Positions 46,531-58,203 of a DNA stretch of 64,000 nt are shown here, piece after piece. A program made the translations under genes and the position numbers. The DNA comes from Litomosoides sigmodontis. Taxonomy: Eukaryota; Nematoda; Chromadorea; Rhabditida; Onchocercidae. Location of the stretch: the NCBI GenBank assembly GCA_963070105.1, contig OY718807.1, forward strand, positions 6,180,983-6,244,982, written 5' to 3'. Position 1 is the first letter of the stretch, and each line of letters opens with the position of its first letter. The notes under the pieces are model-generated. The model did no database searches, was not told where the DNA came from, and was given only the letters and a program-made list of their open reading frames with translations.

Positions 46531-47169
46531 TACATGTGGTAGAACAATTTCCACTACTTTTTATTCCTTCCACTTTTTCCTTCTTTTCCAGTTTACTTTT
46601 TCGCTCCTAAAAAATTTAATAAAAAGTCGAAAAATAATTTGTATTTTTAAATGTACGCATTACTAGAAAGAATATTAACATAAAATTCATTTTTTCCATG
46701 AAACCACTGAATGCGCAATATGCAATAAAATTAATCTCTTAATAAATTAATTATCGACTTTTCTAGTTATCACGTTGCACACATTCCTAACAATAATTCA
46801 GTTTAACATTTTACATTTTATTGCATTTTTTTTTCAAATTTCAATTTATCCTCCCTCAACTACTTATCATTAACGAGCAATTCTAGAGTGAAAACTTTAA
46901 AAGCAATTAAATATTAATGAAAAAATGAATAAAATACAAAAAATTAATCGAAATCATCAAATTCAAAAGCATGCGGTAAATATTGACTCATTGATGAGAA
47001 AAAGTGAAACTTAACAATTGTGATATTATCATCACCACGATAAAGTTCCGTAATAGCAAAATCTCTTCCAACTGATAAGGCGTGCAAACATGAAATCCTT
47101 TCATTCTTAAATTTTTACTTAAGTTCCGGCAGATATATTCAGCATTTCCATTAATTCTTCCAGGTTTAT

Positions 47170-47200
<31 letters not shown>

Positions 47201-49303
47201 CGTGTGTGTGCATGTGTGTCTGTGCGTGTGTTGGTATATAAATAAAGGTGTACCGTCAAGATTTAATGAAAAAGGGAAATGTAATCAATGAGAGATTTGC
47301 GGTGTAGCGTAACAGGAACAGGAAAGTAGGAGGTTCCGGGAAACCTTCTTTTCAACATTCGCCCTCTTTTCCTTTTAATTATCCAACGAGTGTATTCGTC
47401 GTCATCGTTGTTGCCGCAATTTCCATCATCGTCATCATCATAATTGTCATCGTTACTTCTTCATATCGTGTCACGGAAGTGTGGATAATTGACGTGAGGA
47501 GTATTCGCATCTCAAAAGCAACTATGAGTAAAAATTTCAATGAATTTCATTTTCCATAATGTAACAAAGAGGGAGGAAAAACGAAAAATGGAACAAAAAT
47601 AATGATAGATGTGGATGGATGTAACACTTTGAACTAACGCCTAAGGGTAACTGCGACAGACGAAGCACACGGTGCCAGTAGACGTCCGAGATTTTAAGGA
47701 TGAAATATTGACACTATCTGAAAATAATTGATGGATGATCATGGTTGTGATGAGTTGGTTTTGCTTTGTTAAATTATAAAAATGGGATGAAAGGCTCGAA
47801 TTTGAAGTAGAACATCGCTTAAGGCAAAAGGTAATCATCGAAAGTTTGACAAAGAATTTAATTTCCCAAAAGTACTCAGAATTTGATGATAAATGAGTGA
47901 ACAAAAATGTAAGTAATGCAAAAGGATTGTAGGAAAATCACCGAAGTGACAGAAATGGAAATATTAATATTGATAGGTTATAGTAATTTTTTTAACTAAA
48001 ATAATACTAATTTATGTCACCAAAATCAATTAATTAATTACATGCGAGTGAATAAATTTGATTGTATTGCGTAAAATTGATTTCATCATCAATGTTCAGT
48101 CTTTTATGCAAGAACAATCAATAAAATTGAATGTTTCTGTGGGCTAAATTGAATTGATATAAACAGTCACATCATATTCTTTGCACTATTTTCATTTCAT
48201 TAGTCTTTTGAAGTATAATATTTGAACGAAAAAATCTAAATTGCTGCAACTGGCGCTCAATGTTCAGCTGCAAAGAAAATCCAATGATTCCAGGCTAATT
48301 TCTCGATGGTAGAAGGTATAGCTTACCATACGGAAATATTGTTTTTCTAATGACAAATCATCTAAAAATATTATGTAAAATATTTTGATCAAATTTATTC
48401 ACATTTTTCTAAATGTTTTAAATTGAAGTTTAAGTTTCCTCGGAAATCTGAAGCATATTAGGTTGTCGTTGTCCTTCCTTTCTTGTAATATAATTAACAT
48501 AAATTATGATTAATAATCTGATTCCTTCAAATAAAATTGCACCTTCTCCAACATATAATCCTTTGAAAGAACTAGAAGATCTTATGTTAGCTAATTGAGA
48601 TTAAGCGTTGCAAAAAAAGCATTTGTCTCGAACAGATTAATGTGCTCCGGTGACATACTGTAGAAGGTAACGGAATGAGTAAGTGCAACAAAGCGACTTG
48701 TCTGATGTTTCTTTTCAAAAGATATTCAAAAACACTAAACAAAATGCCAAAAATCCATTTCATAAAGTGAATCCTTATTTGTTTAAAATGAAAATTTAAT
48801 TTCTTTCCTTCCTGACATTTCATTTTTTTTTAGAAAATTGGAAAATAAGGAAAGTGCAAAATAACTAATTGCCACTGAATGCGAGTACGGAAAAAGTTCG
48901 AACAAATGGTTAACTAAGTTGTATAAGGCTATTATCGATTTGAACTGGTAATCTGTCAAATGAATCATAGATCAAACCCTAAACGTTTCACGTGTTCGTG
49001 AGCGATCAATCAATCTGCCAATTATCTTTGTCAACCGACAGATGTTAAAAAGCTTCAAGACAGCATTTCTGAGCCATGTTAGATGCAAAGAAATCCGCTG
49101 TCATTGTTTTTTCACGCAATTGTTTTGTTTTTTTACACAAACATTTATTCTTCAACGTCAAAATTTGTACATAAACAAGCACCAGAAAATATAAGTAAAT
49201 TGAACAAATTTAATAACAATTAAAGCTTAAAAACGAGTTTACTGCGGAATATCTTGGTTTAATGATGAGAAGCACATAAAGATGTAATATTGCTCTTGAA
49301 TGC
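46531..49303. other. Intergenic, no supported gene
   Basis: AT-rich. A minus-strand frame at 47641-47904 ends in SRTSTGTVCFVCRSYP after a possible attttcag-like acceptor and could be a stray terminal exon; evidence is too thin to call. Confidence 0.35.
47168..47231. repeat. (TG)n-rich microsatellite
   Basis: TG repeat with TGCG, TGCA and TGTC interruptions. Confidence 0.95.
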
Positions 49304-49773
49304 TTTATTCTTCGTTTTATCTACGTAAAATCTTGATAAGATTGGAAGGCACATGAGATTTGCAACCTCACAAAAAGGAACTAACACATCATTCGCTTTA
49401 GAACATAATAGTAAAAAATTGCCCAAAAATCTTTGAAAAAACTAATACTTGACAATTTAATACTCATAGATCATACAAATCATATTCATACTTGTTGATA
49501 AAATTACAACTATAAAATGAGGAAATAATCACTATTCCATAAACTGTAATACTAATCAACATGTTGGATTTCGATAATTTAATCTGAGAACAAGACCGAG
49601 GAAATACGGTCCTCATTTGAATAAATACTGTTAATTTCAACGGTTATGGCTGTCAAAAAGTTTTGCCACATATCTGCCTTGAAATCGCTTGTCATCGATC
49701 ATTATAACTGTCATTGATTATTTTGTGTGGAAACACTGAATAACCATCATTGCTTGATTGTAACTGCTTTAGC

Positions 49774-52553
49774 CTAAAAATGGAAACGAAAAGTACTGAC
49801 TCCCGAATTCATGCAGAGCTTTACGCGAACACTACTGAAAACATCACTATGCGATACAAGTGAGAACACAAACCTCTTCAAAAACAACTTTTTCGCATAT
49901 GAATACAGCATGATATCCAATCTGTTCTTATCCTTTATTAATTGCATTTGCTCTAGCGTCACTTCAGTATCGTTCGACTTGCTTGTAGTCCAATCAGCAA
50001 GATTCCTTGTAAACCTGAATTTACGCTTCCGTCTTTCGATGAAGAATGATATCTGTGAGATACAGTCATCAAATTTAGTATGATGTTACGCAACACACTC
50101 ATACAATCTTTCTCAGATAGAAACGACGTGCAGGATACTGAAGAATCTATCTACATAAAAGAAGTTTCCACGTATTATATATGAATAGATTTTCCGGCAT
50201 TCATAGCAACAAAACTCAATAATTATAAAATGAGGCCATTAATCTCATCTTATGAGTCTGCATGATGAATTAAAATTTCTCAGTATCTCACAATATAATT
50301 AAAATCTCTCAATATCTGTACAAGCTTTTATTTGAAACGCACTTTAAACGAAAAAGATGTTCAAACATCCATTGACTTTCAGCCATATGTTCTTTGAGAC
50401 CAAAAAATGCCAAATTTTTTAAATTGACTTTTGCACTTTCTAACATAATCCTATCCCTAGTCGCTGTATCCGTTGATCGACTGTCGTAACAATTGATAAG
50501 TGTTAGATCAGCCAACATTCGAGTTTGCCTGTAATAAACATGCATACATCACCTACGAAACCATAAATACACAAAATCATTGTTCGCTATTGACTTTGTT
50601 TAATATCCGTAGAAAACAATATATGCTTAAACGATATTTTCACATTACTTCATTCCGATTTCTAATCTTGCAGTCATGTAAGTTGGAATGTTTTCATCAA
50701 AACCAACCATGTACAATCCCCTTCACCTATCAGTATAAAAACTTTACAACATTAACGATCTGCAATTCAAGAAGAAAGCTCTGGAATGGTGTGTCAATTT
50801 CAACTGCATTCGTTATATCTACTGGAGAAAGAGCTCTCAATCTTCAATCCTCACGGTGTTCGGGACAAGTGAGTTTTCCCGCGTTGAGTCAAATTAAGCC
50901 GCAGGCTGCACTCCTGATGGTGCCCTTCCGTCAATTTGTTTAAGTTTCAGCTTCTGAACATATCCCTAACAGCGTAAATTAATGCATTACTTCTTCACCG
51001 TTGCAACTAAAGCTAATGTTTACCCGAAAAAATGTCAGTCAAATGTACCTATTAAAAGCAAGATTATATGGGCAGGCAAGAAATTCATCCAATGTAACGC
51101 CATTCCATCCAATGTCTGGATCAAAACACATTGGTAACTGTTCCGGTGTTGGTGGTCGACCATTACATATATGCCTAGCTCCTAACCATGTAGCCCCCCG
51201 TTCCACGTGACGATATTCGGATATAAAACGTGCTACTGGTTCACGAAAAAATGATGTATAAAAATATCGCCTCTTTCGACGAGAACCTGTAAATTAAATT
51301 GTATTTTATAGGAAATCTGTTAAACGCTAACCAAAAAAAAATTATCCAAAGCAATTATATTTATATACCTTCTTTTTTGTCCAGGAAATTATCCACACAA
51401 CCAGAGACAAATAATTCAGTGAAATCGGCATGTAATCCACAAACCCACCCAGTAGAATACCGAGAAAATAACCATATCTTGAAGATATTTTAAATTATAA
51501 AGTGTATGCAAATTGATTATGAAAAAAGAAATTAAATAGAAATTTGAGTGCTTACTGCGAGCTGGTATATTTTTTGCAAAACCGAGACAAAAGATATACC
51601 CTTTTCTTATGACCAGGACCTAAACAAGTGCATCGCTTCTTTCCCACATGACAAATGCAAGGTGCTGAAACATTTAGATATTTGACAAGAAATCGCTCAA
51701 AACTTGTGCCTGCTGTTTTCTGAATGTGCAAGAATACAATCACGTCGTCACCGCTCATATTAAATCTGAAAAATTGCCGGTGATATAATGGTATAACTAA
51801 TTAAGCATTATGTAAAATAAACGGCACGCACTCGAAAGAGTTTGACTAACAAATTTGTGCAGACTCGATTCCAGAATGACAATGTATAAACAATTGAATT
51901 TTCGCAGTTTTGATGACAATAAAAATATCTATGAGCAAAGACAAAGAAAAAATTGAGAAATATGAATGTACCCATTATCAGGATCACCCAGAATTTTGTT
52001 AAACGAAAGATTCCAGCGAGTGTAAAATGATGGTTTATAGTTGATAGCAATGCTATTTTTGAAAGCAAATTCACGCATCTGATCTAGATTATATCGCGGG
52101 AAAATGATACTTGCTGGTGAATAGTAACCTAAACAATATAAACTTGGCGATCAGATGAATTTGATAAAGTCCGCGAAACACTATCTGAAAGTGAAAATCT
52201 AACAGAGTGTACATTTCATAGCATTAACAGCTGGCTAAAGAAAAAGCTTTTAAACTATGTCAAAGCGCAGAATTTTCACGACAGGCACAACGTCGCCACT
52301 TGAACTATAGGTCTACTCCGTTTCAATACTGCTTGGGGTGCGTAAAATCATAGCCTATCATGCAAAACTTCAAAAAAAAAATCGAATTCTAAGACATACC
52401 ATAATTTGCAGCGTAATTGATGGATTTTTCAGCGATGAAATAACCAAGAGGTATCGCAATAAGGAGAATGGTGAACAGTATCACACGTAACCAAGATTGC
52501 CGCTTATACTTCATATAAATTTTACCAACTACTGAACCGTCCTCACCATCCAT
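49774..52553 (-). CDS. hst-6: Heparan-sulfate 6-O-sulfotransferase
   Basis: Golgi type II membrane enzyme that transfers sulfate from PAPS to the 6-O position of glucosamine in heparan sulfate. Exons: 52553-52400, 52128-51972, 51765-51600, 51477-51369, 51286-51049, 50528-50343 and 50014-49774. All phases agree, and the total is 416 residues, normal for the family. Residues about 20-42 are the membrane anchor (WLRVILFTILLIAIPLGYFI). Exon 3 has the 5'-phosphosulfate loop (FLHIQKTAGTSF) and an N-glycosylation site (NVS). Exon 4 has WLFSRYSTGWVCGLHADFTE. Exon 5 has the 3'-phosphate-binding segment (REPVARFISEYRHVERGATW) and CPYNLAFNR. Exon 6 has TRMLADLTLINCY and ESAKVNLKNLAFFGL. Exon 7 has LDIMLYSYAKKLFLKRF. 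The exon-3 donor (AGG|GTATAT) and exon-6 donor (AA|GTGCGT) were chosen because they restore family sequence; reading on gives premature stops. In C. elegans hst-6 acts in axon guidance. Intron 5 holds an rRNA fragment. Confidence 0.95.
50825..50952 (-). pseudogene. 18S (SSU) rRNA fragment inside intron 5 of the sulfotransferase gene
   Basis: Read on the minus strand, this matches the conserved eukaryotic SSU segment around AATTGACGGAAGGGCACCA, GCCTGCGGCTTAATTTGACT, GGGAAAACTCAC and ACACCGTGAGGATTGA, ending near AGAGCTCTTTCT. Scattered substitutions occur at normally invariant sites (for example CACCATCAGGAGTGCAG where the consensus has CACCACCAGGAGTGGAG). Flanks do not continue as rRNA, so it is a truncated, decaying copy of about 125 bases. 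The eukaryotic form (GACGGAAGGGCAC) rules out a bacterial endosymbiont origin. The fragment has the same orientation as the host gene. Confidence 0.92.
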
Positions 52554-53470
52554 CTCTTGCGCAACGGTAACTTCGTTCGATTGAAAGCCCTTACTCCATT
52601 TCTCGTTATCAAACTTACCATTTTAGCCGTGGTAAGTCCCTCTTTACCATATGCTGTAAAAATGGAACATAAAAAAATCGAGATACAATATTACAGCAAA
52701 GATGTATTTTACGCGTTACCTGACGACATCCACTCGAAGATGAATTTGCACTAATACTTTAAAATTGAATGAAGTAGTTGAAACGAAATATATTCTTGCA
52801 CAGCTGAGGAATCAGTTTATTTTGCAGATTTTATTCAACGACAAGCTAACCTAACTCCTTCCACTTCACATTCTCTTTATGGAGGATATGACAATCAGGT
52901 GATTTGGCTCTAATATGGCATCCATAAATGAAGCATATGATTAATGCAAACAAAAGGATGTCCACAGTGACACTTCCGTGTCCTATTCACTCAGTGACAC
53001 ATTACAATGGCAGTACAACTACGATGATGCTTCAGCGGACCTTAGCTACACAACTTAACGCCCGATGAGTAGTTCGATGGAAAACATGGAACACTCCTAT
53101 TTCGCTTCTCGTTCCTGACACTGAAGTATACCAGACACTGCAAACATTTCTGACGATCCATGGTAGTAGCGTTCAGCCAAACATACGGCAAACTTTTTTA
53201 AGCTAATAATTGGTCGTTGTAAAAGCAGATCGGTATAATAAGGATGGTGTTCGTGATAAAACTAAGCCTTTATGTCTAACCTCGTGTGGTCCTCGATCCT
53301 CGCATCAATTTGTGCGCAACTATAAAGATAATTGTTGTAAGCAAATAAAACGGAGAAATTCATTGCAAAGGTAAGAAAAGTTATCGAAATTTTAAGTACT
53401 TTCCGATTGTTGCCAAAGTGAGCTAAGTTTTGGTGAACTTCACAATGACTGAGCTTTTCAAACCATATGT
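52554..53470. other. Upstream region of the sulfotransferase gene
   Basis: First part of the divergent intergenic region between the sulfotransferase and HMG genes. No coding exon is supported. Confidence 0.4.
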
Positions 53471-53471
53471 C

Positions 53472-53533
53472 TCCCAAACTTTTTTGCATGTACGTTCACG
53501 TTTCCCAAACCCTTCTTGCATGTACGTTCACGT
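53472..53533. repeat. Tandem duplication of about 31 bp, two copies
   Basis: Both copies contain TCCCAAAC, then a short variable T/C run, then TTGCATGTACGTTCACGT; they differ at about three positions. Confidence 0.9.
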
Positions 53534-53737
53534 CACGGTAATCGACTATAAGGGGGCCGTCTCATTTCATCGATTCATACGACACAAACACAATCGTTCG
53601 AGAACATTCTAACACGGACCGTCCCTCACTACCATAAGTCAGCTGTTTCGCGCCAAAATCAACCTCCCCGCCCATTGTCTCTCTTCTCGCAGCTTTCGCA
53701 CCAGTTCACTCCTCACATATTCTTCCCCCATCCTTTG

Positions 53738-54420
53738 TGATGTGTATGTGTGTGCCTGTACATGCGTGGTGCGTATAGGTGTGTACGTGTGTGGGTGGTC
53801 CTCTGTGTGGGCGTGCATGTGAGCCTGTATTGCTTACTTTACTTCTGTGCATGTACGTTGCAAGCTACGGGTGTGCTGTGTATGAGTCGGTAAAGTTTGC
53901 ATCTACGCGTGTACATGCTGTTTATATGCAAATTGTATGCACCGTCGGTGTTAAGCTAATTATACATCTATGACCTTCTGTGTATGCGTGTGTGTGTGGG
54001 TGTGTGTGTCCGTCTGTCTACAATTCGTTTGCATCGTTGAACAAAAAGATTCGCGAAGCGATACAGTGAAGTGTGTGTGTGCCGACTGCCTATCTGTCAC
54101 CTCAAAGCTACTGAGATTCAGTGTGGAATCAAAATTTCTGTAGGGAGTATGAGTGTGTACGTACCGGTTTGTCCATGGCAAATCTGTGTTCCCGTCGCTT
54201 TAAAATCATTTCGACTCTTAGACAAACGCGAGTCTGTACCCTTACTATACGTGTGCGTGTGTGTGCCTGTGTGTGCATTTTGTTAGTTAAATAGCTTCAG
54301 TACGCTTCAGTTATGTAGTGCAGTTTATGGAGAATGGAGATGGATTATTGCGTGTGTGTGTGTGTGTATGTGTATGTGTGTGTGTGTGCGTGTGTGTGTG
54401 TGTGTGTGTGGTAACAGAAG
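53738..54420. repeat. TG-rich alternating purine-pyrimidine block
   Basis: Repeated clusters of TG, TGTACG and TGCGTG words (53738-53830, 53980-54015, 54240-54275, 54349-54410) spread over nearly 700 bases. They give spurious Cys/Val-rich open frames on the plus strand and His/Thr-rich ones on the minus strand. Confidence 0.85.
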
Positions 54421-54842
54421 GTAATAAGGAGAACACTGCTGGGGCATTGTTGTGCTGTCAGTAGTAACCTATCAGCAAAGTCATAGGGACAGACAGGGAC
54501 ACACACACACACAGTTGTTGAGGAACGGAGAGGGAGAGGAGGGGTAAGCGATACTGAAAGCTGGCGACGGGAAAGGTGGGAAGGAACGATTTTTGCCTTC
54601 CTTTTTGAAGAAAAAGATATGTGTGAGTGGCAGTGCTGTTGCAGTTGGGATTGTCGGGTTGTCTTTGAGCGCGGCGGGAGGGAAGGGGAGGGGAGGAGGG
54701 AGGGAGAGAGGGAAGGAGTGAGTGTAGAGAGGGTTGAGGGAATGGGAATGGACGAGTTAGATGAGCTCTGCGCTATGTGCCATTCGTCCCACAGGATGAC
54801 ATTGTGGTGGTGCTGGTGGTGGCAGTGATGGTGGCGAGTTAT

Positions 54843-54919
54843 GCCATGCCATGCCATGCCATGCCATCTCATTCCATTCCATTCAATTCAATTCAATTCA
54901 ATTCCATTTCATTTCATTC
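54843..54919. repeat. Drifting pentanucleotide repeat
   Basis: Consecutive 5-mers change stepwise along the tract: five ATGCC-phase units, then TTCCA, then four TTCAA, then TTCCA and TTTCA. The period stays at five throughout. Confidence 0.9.
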
Positions 54920-55682
54920 CAGGCTAACCAACCACCAACACTGTTTTCATCATTTCGTACTTTATTTCAGGTCCTTTGCCTCTCCTCATCTCTTCAGTTC
55001 TCCTCGCCTTTCTCTTGTTCATTACTTTTACATCTCATCATCGTTGTTTCACTGGAGTGATCTTCGGATCACACCGAGACTATTGAACTGAGATATATCG
55101 TGGGAGGAAAAGTGATGGTTTGCATTATGGGAGCCTCTTTCACTTCACTCACAAAACTCTTCAACAGCTGAAATCTGAAATTGCGATAAAATGCTATCAG
55201 ACATTGCTTAGTTACACATCATTCTGTACTATGTTCAACTGTTAAATCATTTTTTGTTTGATTAGTTTGTTTTGTTTTGTTTATGGAAGTGTAATACGTG
55301 CTTGTGTGAGCAATAGCAGTGCACGTCATGATGTCATATATGTCGTGTTCCGTACGCATCGATTGTTTTTGTGGCTGCTTACGTCATCATTTGACCACGG
55401 GATGTTACGATCTCTCTTTACGCTCAGTTATTACATCGAAAAACTCAGAGGAAGATTAGAGGAGAGAGAGGATGAAAGTTTTGGACATGAGATAATGTAA
55501 TTGTGATTTGAAGAAACTGGTTTTTCTGTAGTCATCTTCGTTGTCGCGGATCAATGCTTTTTGATCTGTTCTTTCATTACCGATGCTTCCTATAATTGTA
55601 TACTGCTTGTGGGATTTTATTTGTTACAGTTTCAGCTGGTCTTTCGTTATTTATAACAAGTATAACTGAAGCAACGAAAGAT
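54920..55682. other. 5' region of the HMG-box gene
   Basis: No coding exon is seen. A ttgttacag acceptor-like site at 55621-55629 lies 53 bases before the chosen ATG and could be a trans-splice or 5'-UTR acceptor. Open frames at 54777-55091 and 55258-55500 lack any domain. Confidence 0.4.
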
Positions 55683-56571
55683 ATGGGCAAAGCAACTGTT
55701 GATGGTAAGAAACCAAAAGCAGTCAAAAAAATGAAAGATCCCAATGCGCCGAAACGTGCAATGTCGGCCTTCTTCATTTGGATGAACGAGAATCGTGATC
55801 GGATCAAGAAGCCGGGTATGAGCGTAGGTGACGTTGCTAAAGCAGCGGGTATCGAATGGGCAGCAATGACAGATAAATCAGTTAGTTTTTCATTCTTGGT
55901 GAAAAGGACAGGAGAATATGTGCCCCGGTGAAAAAGCATATTAGTTTAACATCTTTGAAATAATAGCTCCCGAATTATACATGCCTAGTTAGCGAAGCAA
56001 AACGATTCAGTAAAATGTGACGCATTTGTGGTGTTACGAGTATTTGTATTGTTAGCTAATTGGGTTGAGAGAGATGAATAGAAGTGCATTTCATGCAAGA
56101 TTTTGTGGATTTGCTAAACTTGCCTGTTGCTGCTAGGGGGATGAAATCTGGTACACCACTAGCATGTTGACATTGATTTAAGTTTGCAAGGCACAACATT
56201 CAACGTTTTAATGAATGTTTTATATTATTTAACACATTTATTCTTAGTAAAAAAATGTGTCTCGGATGTTTTTAATGGTTTCTGGGTATGAACAATTAGT
56301 GAAATGTCTAAATGCTATGGGCATCATTTTTAACTTTTTTTGTACCTCTGCCATTATACACCAGAAAAGGATGAATGGTCCTATGTGAACCTTTTACTTC
56401 GTAATAAGTTGTGAATAACTATTCTAGAACTTTTAATATGTCTTGACTGGATAAAATGGAATTTAACTGATGATATTTGCAAAATTTGAATTTCAGCAAT
56501 GGGAAAAACGAGCGGAAGAGGACAAAAAAAGGTATGAAAGAGAAATAGCTGCATACAAAAACAAGCAATAG
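55683..56571 (+). CDS. hmg-1.1: Small single HMG-box chromatin protein, HMG-1.1-like
   Basis: Non-sequence-specific DNA-bending nuclear protein. Exon 55683-55880 (donor TCA|GTTAGT) joins in phase 0 to 56497-56571 (acceptor atttcag), encoding 90 residues. A basic N-terminal leader ([18 protein letters not shown]) is followed by one complete HMG box: [20 protein letters not shown] (helix 1 with the box signature), [19 protein letters not shown] (helix 2) and [20 protein letters not shown] (helix 3, exon 2), ending KNKQ. Without the splice, the first exon runs on into intron sequence. The single box, the size and the absence of an acidic tail match the small HMGB-type protein of C. elegans (HMG-1.1) rather than two-box HMGB or SSRP1, whose C-terminal box is similar. 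The ATG is chosen because the open frame upstream of it is not HMG-like. Confidence 0.92.
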
Positions 56572-58203
56572 GCTCTATTGAGCATCTGAGCGACAACTGC
56601 AGCAACAAATGAAACTTGTCATTTAAGCAGTTTCGGTGTCTTTTATTTTTCTTTCCCATGCTGACATTGAAATGTTATGTGGGAAGTCATGTAATTAACC
56701 GTACCAATATTTTTTGATCAGTTTTGGTCCAGTTTCTTTATGGCACTTTCATCCTTTTTTTTGTGATCTCAGGCGAATCGCGCAAAACTCGTGTGTATGA
56801 TTTGTTTTTTTTGTGTCTCTCAGTTTGTGTGGATGTGTTCGTACGGACATTTTCATCCAGATATGTTTTTCTTCTCTTCTTATTCTCGCCTTCTCGCTTC
56901 TCATAATTTTCTCTATAGCCACTAGGATTTGATCATTTTAACTCTGTACGATATGCTTCAACTAAATAAATAGAAAAATTGATAGGCAAGACTGCAACAA
57001 AGTACTGCAATCAACATGATGTAGCGCACTATGTAGGGAATGATGAGCGTATAGTGTGTGAATGCACGTGTATGTGCGTGTTTGTGCGTCGGTTTTTTGT
57101 GCTGTTACTCTACCATAACTTAACGAAAAGTTTTAATTTATCTTTTTTCATGTTCATTGTATCGGTCGATACGTGTTTGAAAAGAAATGTCGAGTAAAAT
57201 GTTTTCTCTCTATTTCTCGAAGGATATTGTTTGAGCAATGCATACACTATGAGACTGGTATAAATTTTCTAAATACAGAGCTCTTGTTTGACTTTAAAAT
57301 CCTTCAAAATTGTGTTCATTTGCTTCCGTGTATACGCTCATACGTGGAGGAAGAGTTTTTATCCTGTGCCAATCCTGGACCATTGTTTTGGAAAAAGTCG
57401 TTAATGCTCGAGTGTACGCTTCACCTGATATCATATGCATACTTTTCACTGCAGATAGCAAAGGATTTTATTAGTATGGAATATTTCAAATGTCCAATGC
57501 TTCATGATACTTGACCGTGAAATTTATTCACGTGCGTGTCAGGGCAGCCAAGATGTAGGACGAGCAGAAAATACTATAGCTGAGGGGTGTTTGCTTGATT
57601 CATGTTAAATTTCTCGGTCTATTGATATGAGCGTTCAGTGTATTTGATTTCAATAAATTACAAGCAATTCCTGACACAGCGCTCATTGTCTATCATCATT
57701 TGTGTGCATTGCTGTTGGTTTTCATCGAAGCGGTCGATTGTGATTTGTTTCGCAGCTGTCGTTCAACAATACGAAGTGAATAATCTTTGAAATTCATAAC
57801 GTACAGAGAAGTGCGTCATATGAGTCAAGAAAAAGTGCATTAGCTTAACGCAGGCATCATTTCGGATCTAATTGTAAGCAAATTCCACAGGCACTGCCAG
57901 GTTAACACTTGAGAAATATAATTTCAAAGTGCGAGTAGTCACTGGAACTGTTCCATTCTAAGCGTTTAGGGTCTTTTTTATTGATTAATTAAATTACGTG
58001 GATGTCTGAACCATTAAATCACGTAGAAGATGTAGCTGAGAGAGTGAAATTTGGTAATCAGAAATGAAGAGACTGCAGTTGTTTGTCTTTAATAAACTTC
58101 ACGAAGTTCAAGCCAAGACGCGATTTTGGGCTATTCGTCGCTTATATATATTTCAATGATAATCACTTAATTCCAGTATTTGGATAGCTTTTTCAATTCG
58201 TAA
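56572..58203. other. 3' region of the HMG gene and spacer
   Basis: No supported exon apart from a possible non-productive start at 58002 (MSEPLNHVEDVAERVKF, then a GTAATC donor), whose phase does not fit the next gene. An AATAAA occurs at 57650-57655, more than 1 kb after the HMG stop, so a long 3' UTR is possible. Confidence 0.35.

Noticed and set aside
50500..50943. 147-codon plus-strand open frame
   Set aside because: Antisense to sulfotransferase intron 5 and to the 18S rRNA fragment.
54345..54872. 175-codon minus-strand frame rich in Ser, His and Thr
   Set aside because: Translation of TG/CA repeats and purine tracts.
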